NCBI GenBank assembly: GCA_009693985.1 | Contig: SHWE01000022.1 | Coordinates: 1-32,436 of the forward strand | From: Alphaproteobacteria bacterium | Lineage (GTDB): Bacteria; Pseudomonadota; Alphaproteobacteria; Micropepsales; Micropepsaceae | Direction of reading: 5' to 3' | DNA: 32,436 nucleotides | Shown: piece by piece, positions 16,849-25,065 of the stretch | How positions within the stretch are numbered: the first letter of the stretch is position 1 | How the letters are laid out: every line of letters begins with the position of its first letter | Translations under genes and position numbers: made by a program | The notes under the pieces: model-generated | Database searches by the model: none | Told to the model about the DNA's origin: nothing | Seen by the model: the letters and a program-made list of their open reading frames with translations, nothing else

Positions 16849-17268
16849 ATGTGTGGAGACCTTGAGGACCAGAGCGCCGAAGACCAGGCTGAGCAATTTT
16901 ACGCCCGCTTCGTCGCGCACGCCCATTCCTTCCTCGGCGCGCTGAAGGCGAATGGCAAGAATGCCGATGCCGTGCACGCCCATCTCGACCGCCTGTTCCG
17001 CGAGCAATTGTCGGCCGCCATCGATCCCAACCGGGCGCCCGACGAAATGAGCGGCTATCAGCGCCTCGCTATGGAGCCCTTGGTGTTCGCGCGGCTGGCC
17101 GGATTCATCGCCGCCCATGCGCCGCTGTCCGAAGACCCGCTTCGCCGCATCATGGAAGCGCTGATGCTCGGCTATTCCGAAGGCGAAATCGCCGTCGATG
17201 ACGATCACGGGCACGACCATGACGATCCGTTCCATAGCCATGGTCATGGCTATGGCCATTCGCACTGA
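16849..17268 (+). CDS. Small hypothetical protein with a histidine-rich C-terminal tail
   Basis: 139 residues with a GGAG site 9 nt upstream. The first 115 residues look helical and soluble, without signal peptide or membrane segment, and no known domain was recognised. The last 23 residues contain 8 His and 6 Asp in HGH/HDH/HSH patterns, the composition of metal-binding tails in nickel, zinc and cobalt chaperones. It stands between the TTT transporter and the TPP-dependent enzyme (15-nt gap), in one transcript. A metal store or chaperone for the operon's metal-dependent enzymes, or a small subunit of the TPP enzyme, are possible roles; neither is shown. Confidence 0.7.
   Translation: MCGDLEDQSAEDQAEQFYARFVAHAHSFLGALKANGKNADAVHAHLDRLFREQLSAAIDPNRAPDEMSGYQRLAMEPLVFARLAGFIAAHAPLSEDPLRRIMEALMLGYSEGEIAVDDDHGHDHDDPFHSHGHGYGHSH
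17232..17255. repeat. Perfect 11-bp inverted repeat in the His-tail codons
   Basis: CCATAGCCATG (17232-17242) and CATGGCTATGG (17245-17255) are exact complements separated by GT. The hairpin would form in the mRNA at the end of the His-tailed gene, 29 nt before the TPP enzyme start. The repeated CAT-GGT/CAT-GGC/TAT-GGC codons produce it, so it may be only a by-product of the amino-acid repeat. Confidence 0.6.
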
Positions 17269-17283
17269 TCGCCGGGCGCATTC

Positions 17284-19047
17284 ATGGCCGATAAGAACCT
17301 GACCGGGTCCAATTCCGCTTGGCAGTCCGACGTCATCGCGGACCTCATCAAGCAATTCGGCTTTCCCTATCTCGTGGTGAATCCGGGCGCGTCCTATCGC
17401 GGGCTTCACGATTCGCTCGTCAACCACAATGGCAACGACCCGCCGATGCTGGTCTCACCGCACGAGAAGATCGCGGTGCAGATCGCCCATGGCTACGCCA
17501 AGGCGTGCGGCCAGCCGCTCTGCGTCATCGTGCACAATGTGGTCGGGCTGCTGCATTCGGTGATGGGCATCTATTACGCCTATGTCGATCGCGCGCCGGT
17601 GTTCGTCGTCGGTGCCACGGGTCCGATGGACGAAGGCAAGCGTCGCCCGCGCGTCGATTGGGATCACACCGCGAACGTGCAGGGCAACGCGGTGCGCGAC
17701 TTCGTCAAATGGGATTACCAGCCCGGCGGCGTCGAAGGCATTCCCGACTCATTCGCGCGCGCCTATTCGATCATGATGAGCGAGCCGCAGGGGCCGACCT
17801 ATCTCTGCTACGACGCCGCCATTCAGGAAGCGCCGCTGACGCAAGCGATCAAGCTTCCCAACGTGTCGTCCGCGAAACAGCCGAGCAAGCTCGCCCCCGA
17901 CATGAAGGCGCTGGCCGACATCGCCGACCGTTTGATCGCCGCGCAATGGCCGGTGCTGCTGCCCCAATATGTCGGACGCCAGCCGAGCGGAATGACCGAT
18001 ATGGTGGCGCTTGCCGAAACCATCGGCGCCCCCGTCGTCGACGGCCAGTCGCGGCTGAACTTTCCGACCGAACATCCGCTCGATTGCCGCTTCAACAAGG
18101 ACGTGTTCAAGAAGGCCGATGTGATCCTGGCGCTCGATTGCCGCGATTGGGAACGTCCGACCCATTACAACGACCGCCTCAACCGTACGCTCAAAGCCCA
18201 TTATCCAGATGGTTGCCAATGGCTCGACATCGGTTTCGCCGACATCGAAATCTCCAAATGGGCGATGGGCTATCAGAAATTCCCCGATTGCGCGGCGCGC
18301 GTGCTGGCCGATACCGAGATCGCGATTCCGGCGCTGACCGAGCTTTGCAAGACGCGCGTTGCCAAGGATGCGGGCGCCGCAAAGCGCATCGGCGCGCGGG
18401 CGCGTGAGGTCAAGGATATCCACGACAAGCAGCGCGCCAAATGGCGCGAGGAAGCGCGTGAAGATTGGGACGCCTCGCCGATCTCGCTGGCGCGTCTTGC
18501 CAGCGAAGTGTGGGAGCAGATCAAGACCGAGGATTGGGTGCTGACCACCGCGCCGTTCGAGGATTGGGCGACCAAGCTGTGGGATTTCGACAAATCCTAT
18601 CGCTGGCCCGGCAAGGCGCTCGGCACCGGCACGCAGATCGGCATGGCCATCGGCGTCGCGCTCGCCCATCGCGGCAAGGGCCGCCTCGTCGTCGATTGCC
18701 AGACCGACGGCGATCTGATGTTCGATGTCGGCGCGCTGTGGTTCGCGGCCAAGCACGAGATCCCGATGCTGTGCGTGATGCACAACAACCGCGCCTATTA
18801 CAATGATTGGGAGCATCAGATCACCATCGCGCGCCAGCGCGGCACGCCCGAGAGCCGCGCCTATATCGGCATGGACATCGAAGGGCCGGCGCCCGATTTC
18901 GCGGGGCTCGCGCGCTCGCTCGGCTGGTACGCCGAAGGGCCGATCGAAAACCCCGCCGACATCGCGCCCGCTTTGAAGCGCGCCATCGCGCAGGTGAAGG
19001 CGGGCAAGCCCGCTCTCATCGATACCATCACGCAGCATCGCGGCTGA
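17284..19047 (+). CDS. Thiamine pyrophosphate-dependent enzyme (acetolactate synthase/benzoylformate decarboxylase-like)
   Basis: 587 residues with the three-domain layout of the family. The catalytic Glu is E61 in SPHEKIAVQIAHGYAKA; the TPP/Mg motif begins at G476-D477 and ends with N501-N502 (GDLMFDVG...MHNNRAYYND). The middle domain contains a large basic/acidic helical insertion near 370-400. Such enzymes decarboxylate 2-keto acids or join/cleave two-carbon units using a carbanion intermediate. The residues around the active site (GLLHSVMGIYYAYVDRAP) do not match acetolactate synthase closely, and no small regulatory subunit (IlvH) is present, so a catabolic 2-keto-acid decarboxylase or lyase is more likely. 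The adjacent dehydrogenase could reduce or oxidise the aldehyde formed. Confidence 0.88.
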   Translation: MADKNLTGSNSAWQSDVIADLIKQFGFPYLVVNPGASYRGLHDSLVNHNGNDPPMLVSPHEKIAVQIAHGYAKACGQPLCVIVHNVVGLLHSVMGIYYAYVDRAPVFVVGATGPMDEGKRRPRVDWDHTANVQGNAVRDFVKWDYQPGGVEGIPDSFARAYSIMMSEPQGPTYLCYDAAIQEAPLTQAIKLPNVSSAKQPSKLAPDMKALADIADRLIAAQWPVLLPQYVGRQPSGMTDMVALAETIGAPVVDGQSRLNFPTEHPLDCRFNKDVFKKADVILALDCRDWERPTHYNDRLNRTLKAHYPDGCQWLDIGFADIEISKWAMGYQKFPDCAARVLADTEIAIPALTELCKTRVAKDAGAAKRIGARAREVKDIHDKQRAKWREEAREDWDASPISLARLASEVWEQIKTEDWVLTTAPFEDWATKLWDFDKSYRWPGKALGTGTQIGMAIGVALAHRGKGRLVVDCQTDGDLMFDVGALWFAAKHEIPMLCVMHNNRAYYNDWEHQITIARQRGTPESRAYIGMDIEGPAPDFAGLARSLGWYAEGPIENPADIAPALKRAIAQVKAGKPALIDTITQHRG

Positions 19048-19063
19048 ACGGAAAAAACGGCAG

Positions 19064-19924
19064 ATGAAAGTCGGCGTCGTCGGGGTAGGCGAAATGGGCG
19101 GCGCGATCGCCGGTCATCTGATCGCCAAGGGTCACATTGTCACCGTCTTCGACATCGATGCGGCGCGCGTGAAAGCGGCGGCGGAGCGCGGCGCCGCGGC
19201 GACCGCAAGCCTCGAAGACCTCGCCGGCAAAGCGGAGCTGTTCCTCGCCATCGTCTCGACCGACCAGCAATCGCGCGACGTCACCGATGTGCTGTCGCGT
19301 CATGCCGCGAAAGATTCGATCATCGCGGTCGTCGCCACCAACGGTCCCAAGACGATGCAGGAGCTGGGCGCGTTGTGCGCGTCCCGGGGAATGCGTTTTA
19401 TCGATGCGCCCGTCGTCTATGGCGCGTCGGGAGCCCGCGAAGGCACGCTGCTGTCGCTGTGCGGCGGCGCCGAGGAAGACGTCGAGCGGGCGCGGCCCGT
19501 GCTGATGGCCTATAGCCGCAACGTCCTGCGCGTCGGTCCCGTCGGTGCCGGCCAATTGGCGAAGGCGTGCAACAATCTGCTTCATTGGGCGCATTGCGTT
19601 TCCAATTACGAGACGTTGCTGATCGCCAAGCGCTTCGGCATCGACGCGCAGAAAATGCGCGAGGTTCTACTGGAGTGCCCTGCCTTCAATTTGACGCTCA
19701 AGCGCTGGGACAATACCCGCTTCACCTGGCAGGAGAAGGACATGGATTTGACCATGGACCTTGCCCAGGAAGCCGGGCTTTCCCTCCCCTTGGCCGGCCA
19801 GATCGATCAGCTCGTGAAATTGTTATCGGCCGCCGACGTGAAGGCGCTGCTATACGGCGAGGAATGCGAATATCTGGGGCGGAAGATCGTGCCCTTGAGC
19901 CCCGAAGAGGGCGGATTGGGATAA
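19064..19924 (+). CDS. NAD(P)-dependent beta-hydroxyacid dehydrogenase (3-hydroxyisobutyrate dehydrogenase family)
   Basis: 286 residues, the usual length. An N-terminal Rossmann motif GVGEMG (7-12) is followed by Asp30 closing the dinucleotide site, the substrate loop DAPVVYGASGAREGTL near 114-129, and the catalytic Lys167 in GQLAKACNN. The family oxidises beta-hydroxy acids or reduces the matching semialdehydes (tartronate semialdehyde, 3-hydroxyisobutyrate) and includes imine reductases. The Asp at the end of strand 2 favours NAD over NADP. It starts 16 nt after the TPP enzyme. A TPP carboligase plus semialdehyde reductase pair recalls glyoxylate carboligase/tartronate semialdehyde reductase, but the TPP partner keeps the catalytic Glu, whereas glyoxylate carboligase has Val there, so that assignment is not supported. 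Confidence 0.88.
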   Translation: MKVGVVGVGEMGGAIAGHLIAKGHIVTVFDIDAARVKAAAERGAAATASLEDLAGKAELFLAIVSTDQQSRDVTDVLSRHAAKDSIIAVVATNGPKTMQELGALCASRGMRFIDAPVVYGASGAREGTLLSLCGGAEEDVERARPVLMAYSRNVLRVGPVGAGQLAKACNNLLHWAHCVSNYETLLIAKRFGIDAQKMREVLLECPAFNLTLKRWDNTRFTWQEKDMDLTMDLAQEAGLSLPLAGQIDQLVKLLSAADVKALLYGEECEYLGRKIVPLSPEEGGLG

Positions 19925-19976
19925 TATAGAGTGCCTCGTGGGCGGACCACCAGGGCAGGGGGAGACGGAAAGCACC

Positions 19977-20579
19977 ATGGCGAAGAAAAGCGCCCTCTGG
20001 TCCTACACCATCGCGGGATGGTCGGGCTTCTACGTCATGCTGGTCGAGTTGCTCTCGGGCCGGCTCATCGCGCCGTCCTTCGGCAGCTCCATCTATGTCT
20101 GGGGCTCGGTGATCTTCATCTTCATGCTGGGCCTGTCGATCGGCTATCTGTTGGGCGGCATCTATTCGCAATATGCCCCGAGCGTCAGCAAATTGTGCGG
20201 CATTCTCGCGGCCTCCGCATTGACGACGCTGCCGACGGTGTTCTTCGGCACCGCGATCCTCGATTTCATGTTCAACCTGATCGTCGATCCGCGTTTCGGC
20301 TCGCTGATGACCTGCGTTTGCCTTTTCCTCGTGCCGACGATTTTCGCCGGCATGGTGTCGCCCTATGCCATCCGCATCATCGTCAAGAACCGGGAATCGT
20401 CCGGCCACGACGCCGGATATCTTTATTTTGTCTCGACGCTCGGGAGCAGCATCGGTACGCTCCTGACCGCCTTCTACCTGGTGCTGTTGTTCGAGATAAA
20501 CACGATCCTGTTGGTTGCAATCAGCATTTCACTGGTGCTTGCTGGCCTCGGAACATTTGCCAATCATGGAAAGCAATAA
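19977..20579 (+). CDS. Multi-helix membrane protein, membrane half of a split fused-MFS/spermidine-synthase
   Basis: 200 residues from the ATG at 19977 (a GTG at 19938 is possible). Six hydrophobic segments with family marks EL-SGRLIAP, VWGSVIFIFMLGLSIGYLLGG, FAGMVSPYAIR and the late STLGSSIGTLLTAFYLV. These are the N-terminal membrane features of the fused MFS/spermidine synthase-like proteins. Here the gene stops after the membrane part, and the catalytic-like domain begins in the next frame (14-nt overlap), so it is either a natural two-gene version or an old split. It sits in the inner membrane. Transport of a substrate has not been shown for the family. Confidence 0.75.
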   Translation: MAKKSALWSYTIAGWSGFYVMLVELLSGRLIAPSFGSSIYVWGSVIFIFMLGLSIGYLLGGIYSQYAPSVSKLCGILAASALTTLPTVFFGTAILDFMFNLIVDPRFGSLMTCVCLFLVPTIFAGMVSPYAIRIIVKNRESSGHDAGYLYFVSTLGSSIGTLLTAFYLVLLFEINTILLVAISISLVLAGLGTFANHGKQ

Positions 20580-21480
20580 ACCCGCCATGCGCGTTTTGAC
20601 CGCTCTCTTCGCCCTGATTTTCGCAAGCCTCGCCGCGCCCGCCGGCGCGCAGCAATTGCTTCATCAGGAACGCTCGCTCTACCGCAACATCTTCGTCACC
20701 CAGATCGGCGACGAACGCTGCATGCTGTTCCAATATCCGCGTCCCCTGGGCCGCGAATCCTGCATGCTGCTGAGCCAGCCCGACAAGCTCATCTTCGATT
20801 ACACGCAGATGATGATGGCAGGGCTCTATCTGAACCCGAAACCGGCGAAGCTTCTGATCATCGGCGAAGGCGGCGGCTCGATCCCGATGGCGATCCAGCA
20901 GATGCTGCCCGACACGCAGATCGACCTCGTCGAGCTCGACGTCGCGGTCGACCGCATCGCCAAGCGCTATTTCAATTTCAAGCCCGGCCCGAAGATGAAG
21001 GTCACCATCGCCGACGGCCGCGTCTTCGTGAAGCGCGCGATCCCGCAGAAGCCCAGTTACGATATGATCATGCTGGACGCGTTCGACGCCGATTACATCC
21101 CCGAGCACATGCTGACCCGCGAATTCCTCGAAGAGGTCAAATCCATCCTGGCGCCCAACGGCGTCATCGTCGCCAACACCTTCTCCAACAGCGCGCTCTA
21201 CGATTATGAATCGGTCACCTACCGCGCGGTGTTCGGGACGTTCTACAATCTGAAGCTCGGCAACCGCATCATCGCGACGCGTCTCGGCGGGCCGCCCCCG
21301 ATGAGCGAGATCCGCGCCAACGCGGCGGCGGTGGAGGCCGAATTCCAGAAGCGCGGCTTTGGCCAGAGCTTCTTGTTGCCGTTGTTCACCACCCAGGCCG
21401 ATTGGAACCAGAGCGCGCGCGTCCTGACCGACCAATATTCGCCGTCCAACCTTCTCAACGCGCTGCCGCGGGTGCGTTAG
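20566..21480 (+). CDS. Spermidine synthase-like SAM-dependent transferase with N-terminal signal or anchor
   Basis: 304 residues from the ATG at 20566, inside the end of the membrane gene; an ATG at 20587 is the alternative. An N-terminal hydrophobic segment ends in PAGAQQ and looks like a signal peptide or last membrane helix. Then comes the spermidine-synthase entry (ERSLYRNIFV), the nucleotide loop IIGEGGGSIPMAI near 120, an acidic VELD end of strand 2, ADGRVF, and MLDAFDADYIPEH in place of the usual catalytic D-x-x-DP. The missing catalytic Asp pattern argues against a true polyamine aminopropyltransferase. If the leader is a cleaved signal the enzyme would be periplasmic, where SAM is not expected, so topology is a real question. 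Confidence 0.75.
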   Translation: MESNKPAMRVLTALFALIFASLAAPAGAQQLLHQERSLYRNIFVTQIGDERCMLFQYPRPLGRESCMLLSQPDKLIFDYTQMMMAGLYLNPKPAKLLIIGEGGGSIPMAIQQMLPDTQIDLVELDVAVDRIAKRYFNFKPGPKMKVTIADGRVFVKRAIPQKPSYDMIMLDAFDADYIPEHMLTREFLEEVKSILAPNGVIVANTFSNSALYDYESVTYRAVFGTFYNLKLGNRIIATRLGGPPPMSEIRANAAAVEAEFQKRGFGQSFLLPLFTTQADWNQSARVLTDQYSPSNLLNALPRVR

Positions 21481-22064
21481 TGGAAGGTGAAGCGGACCCC
21501 GCCGAAAGTGCTGCCCAAGCGGGCCATAACCGCGAGCAACCCGTCGTGTGGGAACGCTGGCAGAGGAAGCGCACCTTCGTCCGCGCGCTCGAAGGCACCT
21601 ACTCGCATCTGACCAAGGAATTGCTGGATCAGCCGCGCGTCATCTCGATGCCGAAAAAGCCCTGGAAGGGCGGCCCGCAGCATTTCAGCAAAGTGGGCAT
21701 TTCACCGGGCTCGGTCGCCATCGCCCAATCCATCGAGACGCATATCGAAGCCTATGGTCCCGGCGCCTACGGCCAGAAGCACGGCCATCTCAACAGCGCC
21801 GTGTTCTATGTCCTCAAGGGGCGCGGCTACGACATCCACGACGGCAAGCACATTCCCTGGAAGGCCGGCGAGATCATGATCGTCGAGACCGGCTGTGTGC
21901 ACCAGCACTTCAACGCCGACCCCGACAACGAAGCGATCCTGCTGGTGTTCAAGGCGAAGCCGCTGTTCCTGTTCATGCACCTGCTCTATCAGAAGATGGT
22001 CATCTATCCGCCGACCACGCTTCTGGAAGGCCATGAGGACTGGAAGCCTCCGACGGATTTGTAA
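21480..22064 (+). CDS. Cupin domain protein (HGHxNSA type), paralogue of the cupin at 12561-13163
   Basis: 194 residues from a GTG that shares one base with the upstream TAG (TAGTG); an in-frame ATG at 21402 would lie deep inside the transferase gene. The protein shares with the first cupin the leader (GHN-x-x-x-PVVWERW), the RALEGTY segment, GQKHGHLNSAVFYVLKG and the KAKPLFLFMHL tail. His101 and His103 are kept, Glu is again replaced by Ala107, and His141/His143 are in motif 2. It lacks an adjacent partner of the second-cupin kind and instead is coupled to the SLC13 carrier (TAATG). Probably a diverged duplicate acting on a related substrate. Confidence 0.82.
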   Translation: MEGEADPAESAAQAGHNREQPVVWERWQRKRTFVRALEGTYSHLTKELLDQPRVISMPKKPWKGGPQHFSKVGISPGSVAIAQSIETHIEAYGPGAYGQKHGHLNSAVFYVLKGRGYDIHDGKHIPWKAGEIMIVETGCVHQHFNADPDNEAILLVFKAKPLFLFMHLLYQKMVIYPPTTLLEGHEDWKPPTDL

Positions 22065-23506
22065 TGTCGGCCGTCGAAAGCCCCAGCGCCGCCGCCTACG
22101 TCGCGCCAACGCCGCAAAACCGAAATCCCACGCTGCGTCTGGCGCAATTGGCCCTGTGCGTAGGCGTACCTTTCATCATCTGGTTCTCGCCGCTGGACGT
22201 GCCCATGAACGCCAAGGCGGCGCTCGCCATTTCCGCCTTTATGATTCTGGCGTGGATGACCGAGGTGATGGAATACGCCTCGGCCGGGCTGGTCGGTCTG
22301 CTGCTGTTCTGGTTCTTCAAGGTCGCCGAGCCCGCAATCGTGTTTCGCGGCTTCGTCGATCCGGCGTCCTGGTACTATATCGGCGCGATCCTGATTGGCG
22401 CGATGGCGATCAAGACGGGCTTGCCGCTGCGCATCGCCGCCTTCGTGGTCAAGCGCGTCGGCGTCACCTATTCGCGCCTGCTGCTTGGCCTCATCCTGAT
22501 CGACTTCCTGTTGACCTTCATTGTGCCGTCGGGGGTCGCGCGCATCGTCATCATGGCGCCCATCTGCATCGGCGTGATCAATCTCTTCGGCGTCGATCGC
22601 GGCTCCAATATCGGACGGGGCATCTTCCTCGTCGTCACCTATTCCGCGGCGCTGTTCGACAAGATGATGATCGCCGGCACCGGCGCGATCACGGCGCGCG
22701 GCTTCATCGAGCGTGTCGGCGAAGTCGAGGTCACCTATTCGTTCTGGCTGCTCGCCTTCATTCCGTGCGCCATCCTGGCGATCTTCTCCGGCTGGCGCCT
22801 GACGTTGTGGCTGTTTCCGCCGGAGGTGGAGAGCCTGGAAGCGCGCCGTGCGGAAGTGCACGAGGTATTCCGCAGCAAAACGCCATGGACGCCGCAATCG
22901 ACCAAGGCCACGTTGCTGATCGGTTTGGCGCTGGCGCTCTGGTTGACCGATGAGTGGCACCATTTGTCCGCTGCCATGATCGCCTTGAGCATCGGCCTGT
23001 TGGCGCTGCTTCCTTTTGTCGACGTGCTCGACACGGATGATTTCCGCAAAGCCAATATGCTGCCCTTCTTCTTCGTCGGTGCGGCGTTCGGCATGGGTGA
23101 GGTGTTGCGCGCCACCGGGGGCTTGGAGGTCCTCACCAGCAACATCCTCGGCGGCATGGAGCCCTATCTCGAGAACCGCGTGCTCGCGGTGCCGCTGCTT
23201 TACTGGACGGCGTTCATCTATCATTTCTTCACGGCGTCCGAGATTTCCATGCTGGCGACGTCATTGCCGGTGCTGATGGAATTCTCGAAGACGAACGCGC
23301 TCGACCCGCTCTGGGTCGGCCTCGTATGGTCGTTCGCGGCCGGAGGCAAGCTTTTCGCCTATCAATCGGCGCCGCTGATCGTGGGCTATTCCTATGGTTA
23401 TTTCCGGCACATGGATCTGGTGAAGCTCGGCTTCCTGCTGACGGTGGTCGAGTTCGGCGGGTTGTGCTTCTGCGCCTTCGTCTGGTGGCCGCTGTTCGGG
23501 TTCTAG
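22064..23506 (+). CDS. SLC13/DASS family anion symporter
   Basis: 480 residues with about eleven to twelve hydrophobic segments. Divalent-anion:Na+ symporter features: a first-half hairpin region with IVPSGVARIVIMAPICIG (about 155-172) and a second-half FFTASEISMLATSLP (about 387-401), the two pseudo-symmetric substrate loops of the family. A charged linker near 245-290 joins the halves. It would take up sulfate or, in this context, a dicarboxylate across the inner membrane. Translation is coupled to the cupin upstream (TAATG), which suggests that its substrate and the cupin's are linked. Its TAG overlaps the stop of the convergent immunity-like gene in a shared CTAG. Confidence 0.9.
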   Translation: MSAVESPSAAAYVAPTPQNRNPTLRLAQLALCVGVPFIIWFSPLDVPMNAKAALAISAFMILAWMTEVMEYASAGLVGLLLFWFFKVAEPAIVFRGFVDPASWYYIGAILIGAMAIKTGLPLRIAAFVVKRVGVTYSRLLLGLILIDFLLTFIVPSGVARIVIMAPICIGVINLFGVDRGSNIGRGIFLVVTYSAALFDKMMIAGTGAITARGFIERVGEVEVTYSFWLLAFIPCAILAIFSGWRLTLWLFPPEVESLEARRAEVHEVFRSKTPWTPQSTKATLLIGLALALWLTDEWHHLSAAMIALSIGLLALLPFVDVLDTDDFRKANMLPFFFVGAAFGMGEVLRATGGLEVLTSNILGGMEPYLENRVLAVPLLYWTAFIYHFFTASEISMLATSLPVLMEFSKTNALDPLWVGLVWSFAAGGKLFAYQSAPLIVGYSYGYFRHMDLVKLGFLLTVVEFGGLCFCAFVWWPLFGF

Positions 23507-23952
23507 CGCGGGGCCCCTTTAGGCTCAGCATCCCTAATCGGATATCGGGACAAGATGTTTTCCAAATTTGTAAGCACGGGTTTCAAATAGGGTTGATCAA
23601 TTTCGAAAAGGAATTTGTGCGACTGATTGAGGTGATCGGGCGTGATCTCAATTGTAATCGTCATGTGGCCGAGCGATTTGCAGTGTACCGTTAGGGCAAG
23701 GTCTGGCTCCATACATTGAAGGTTGGCGCTTCCAACTAACTTCTCTTGAAGCACTTGAAGTTGATCGAAAAACGACTCCAATTCGGGCGTTCTGATAATT
23801 GCGCCGTGCGCTTTAACCACCGCGCCGGTCGCCTCAACGCGCACTTGAACGTCCAACCAGTTCCCATCCCAATAGTCATACATGTCTGGGTATTGACGGC
23901 CCAATACCCAAAGCGAAAGTCCGGCAATTTTAATATCGGGTTCTTTGCGCAT
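23503..23952 (-). CDS. WapI-like immunity family protein (orphan), tentative
   Basis: 149 residues from the ATG at 23952, which shares one base with the stop of the upstream amidohydrolase (TGATG); an earlier start at 23985 would overlap more. The pattern LSLWVLGRQYPD...YWDGNWLDVQV, then a ELESFFDQLQVLQ helix and an MEPDLAL strand resembles the WapI family of contact-dependent toxin immunity proteins (two-layer alpha/beta, no signal peptide). No polymorphic toxin gene is present in the window, so it would be an orphan immunity or a housekeeping relative. The gene is visibly richer in A+T than the neighbouring enzymes, which suggests acquisition. Recognition is from motif memory only. Confidence 0.5.
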   Translation of the reverse strand: MRKEPDIKIAGLSLWVLGRQYPDMYDYWDGNWLDVQVRVEATGAVVKAHGAIIRTPELESFFDQLQVLQEKLVGSANLQCMEPDLALTVHCKSLGHMTITIEITPDHLNQSHKFLFEIDQPYLKPVLTNLENILSRYPIRDAEPKGAPR

Positions 23953-25043
23953 CACATCCGCAAAAATTCTTTCGCGTTCTCGCAAAGGATTTTCTGCTTC
24001 TGCTTCTCGCTGATGTCGCCGCGCTCTTTCAGCTCATGCACCGTGCCCGGATATTCCGAATCGAAATGCGGATAGTCGGTCGCCAGCAGCACGCGGTCTT
24101 CGCTGAATTCCGCGAGCGCATGCGGGAGCAGCCTTTCGTCGGCCTCGCAGGTGACGTAGCAATTCTGCTTGATGTATTCCGACGGCTTCCTGGTGATCTT
24201 GGGCGTGAAGCCGTTCTTCATGCGCTTATAGTCGTCGTCCATCCGGTGCATCCAATAGAGGATCCACTCGGCGCTGCATTCGAAGAAGGCAACGCGCAAA
24301 TTGGGATGGCGCTCGAAGATGCCGCCCGTGGTCAGCGCCACCAATCCGGCCGTGCAATTGAACGGGCGCCCCAGCACATGCATGGCGAAGAAATTGTCGT
24401 AGCGGTTGATCAGATCGCCCATGGTCGCGGGATGCAGCATCAGCGGCACGTCGAGCTTCGCGGCCTCGGCGTAGAACGGCTCGAACACCGGATTGTCGAT
24501 CGTGTGCTTGTGGCTGTAAGGCGTCAGATGGATCGCCTTGAAGCCGAGCGTTTTGACGCAATGGCGCAGCTCATCGACGAGCGCTTCTGGATGTCCCCAC
24601 GGCATCACGCCGATGGGCCACAGCCGGTCTTCGTTGCCGGCGATGAGGCCCTTCACCCAATTGTTGTAGGCCCGGCATAGAGCCGCGCCCAATTCGCCTT
24701 CGGTATAGGTGGGGATGGAAAGCTGCGTCGGGAACAGGAATTGGTGGTCGATGCCTTCCTTTTCGTTCTCGGCGAGCCGCGCCTTCATGTCCCAGCCGCC
24801 GACTTGGCGACGGGCGATGTCGCCGCCGTTCCAGTTCTCATAAGGGTCGTAGACGATTGAGTGATTGAAATGCTTGCCGACTTCTTCCGGCCAGGGGCGT
24901 AAGTTGTGCTTGAACTTGGCGCGGACGTTTTTCTCGTTGTTGAGCCGCACTGGAGTTTCCCCCGCGAACTTGCCCGTCAGGCGATACACCTCGTCCATGA
25001 TGTATTCCTCGCGCAGGTGCGAATCCATGTCGAAGACTTTCAT
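23952..25043 (-). CDS. Amidohydrolase family protein (DxH type)
   Basis: 363 residues from the ATG at 25043, chosen for an AAGGGGA site 5 nt upstream and because the family N-terminus (KVFDMDSHLRE) begins there; the frame is open upstream to 25154 over the binding-protein gene. An Amidohydrolase_2 barrel: N-terminal MDSH (DxH), central LMLHPATMG and the C-terminal LLATDYPHFDSEYPG with the metal Asp. It shares the DxH start and overall layout with the amidohydrolase at 3748-4797, so the two may be paralogues for related substrates. It is 22 nt downstream of the Bug-type binding protein, suggesting that an imported compound is its substrate. Confidence 0.87.
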   Translation of the reverse strand: MKVFDMDSHLREEYIMDEVYRLTGKFAGETPVRLNNEKNVRAKFKHNLRPWPEEVGKHFNHSIVYDPYENWNGGDIARRQVGGWDMKARLAENEKEGIDHQFLFPTQLSIPTYTEGELGAALCRAYNNWVKGLIAGNEDRLWPIGVMPWGHPEALVDELRHCVKTLGFKAIHLTPYSHKHTIDNPVFEPFYAEAAKLDVPLMLHPATMGDLINRYDNFFAMHVLGRPFNCTAGLVALTTGGIFERHPNLRVAFFECSAEWILYWMHRMDDDYKRMKNGFTPKITRKPSEYIKQNCYVTCEADERLLPHALAEFSEDRVLLATDYPHFDSEYPGTVHELKERGDISEKQKQKILCENAKEFLRM

Positions 25044-25065
25044 GCTGTTCCCCTTGAGTGATGTT

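Noticed and set aside
17284-19924. Glyoxylate carboligase plus tartronate semialdehyde reductase
   Set aside because: The TPP enzyme keeps the catalytic Glu61, which is Val in glyoxylate carboligase, and no hydroxypyruvate isomerase is adjacent.
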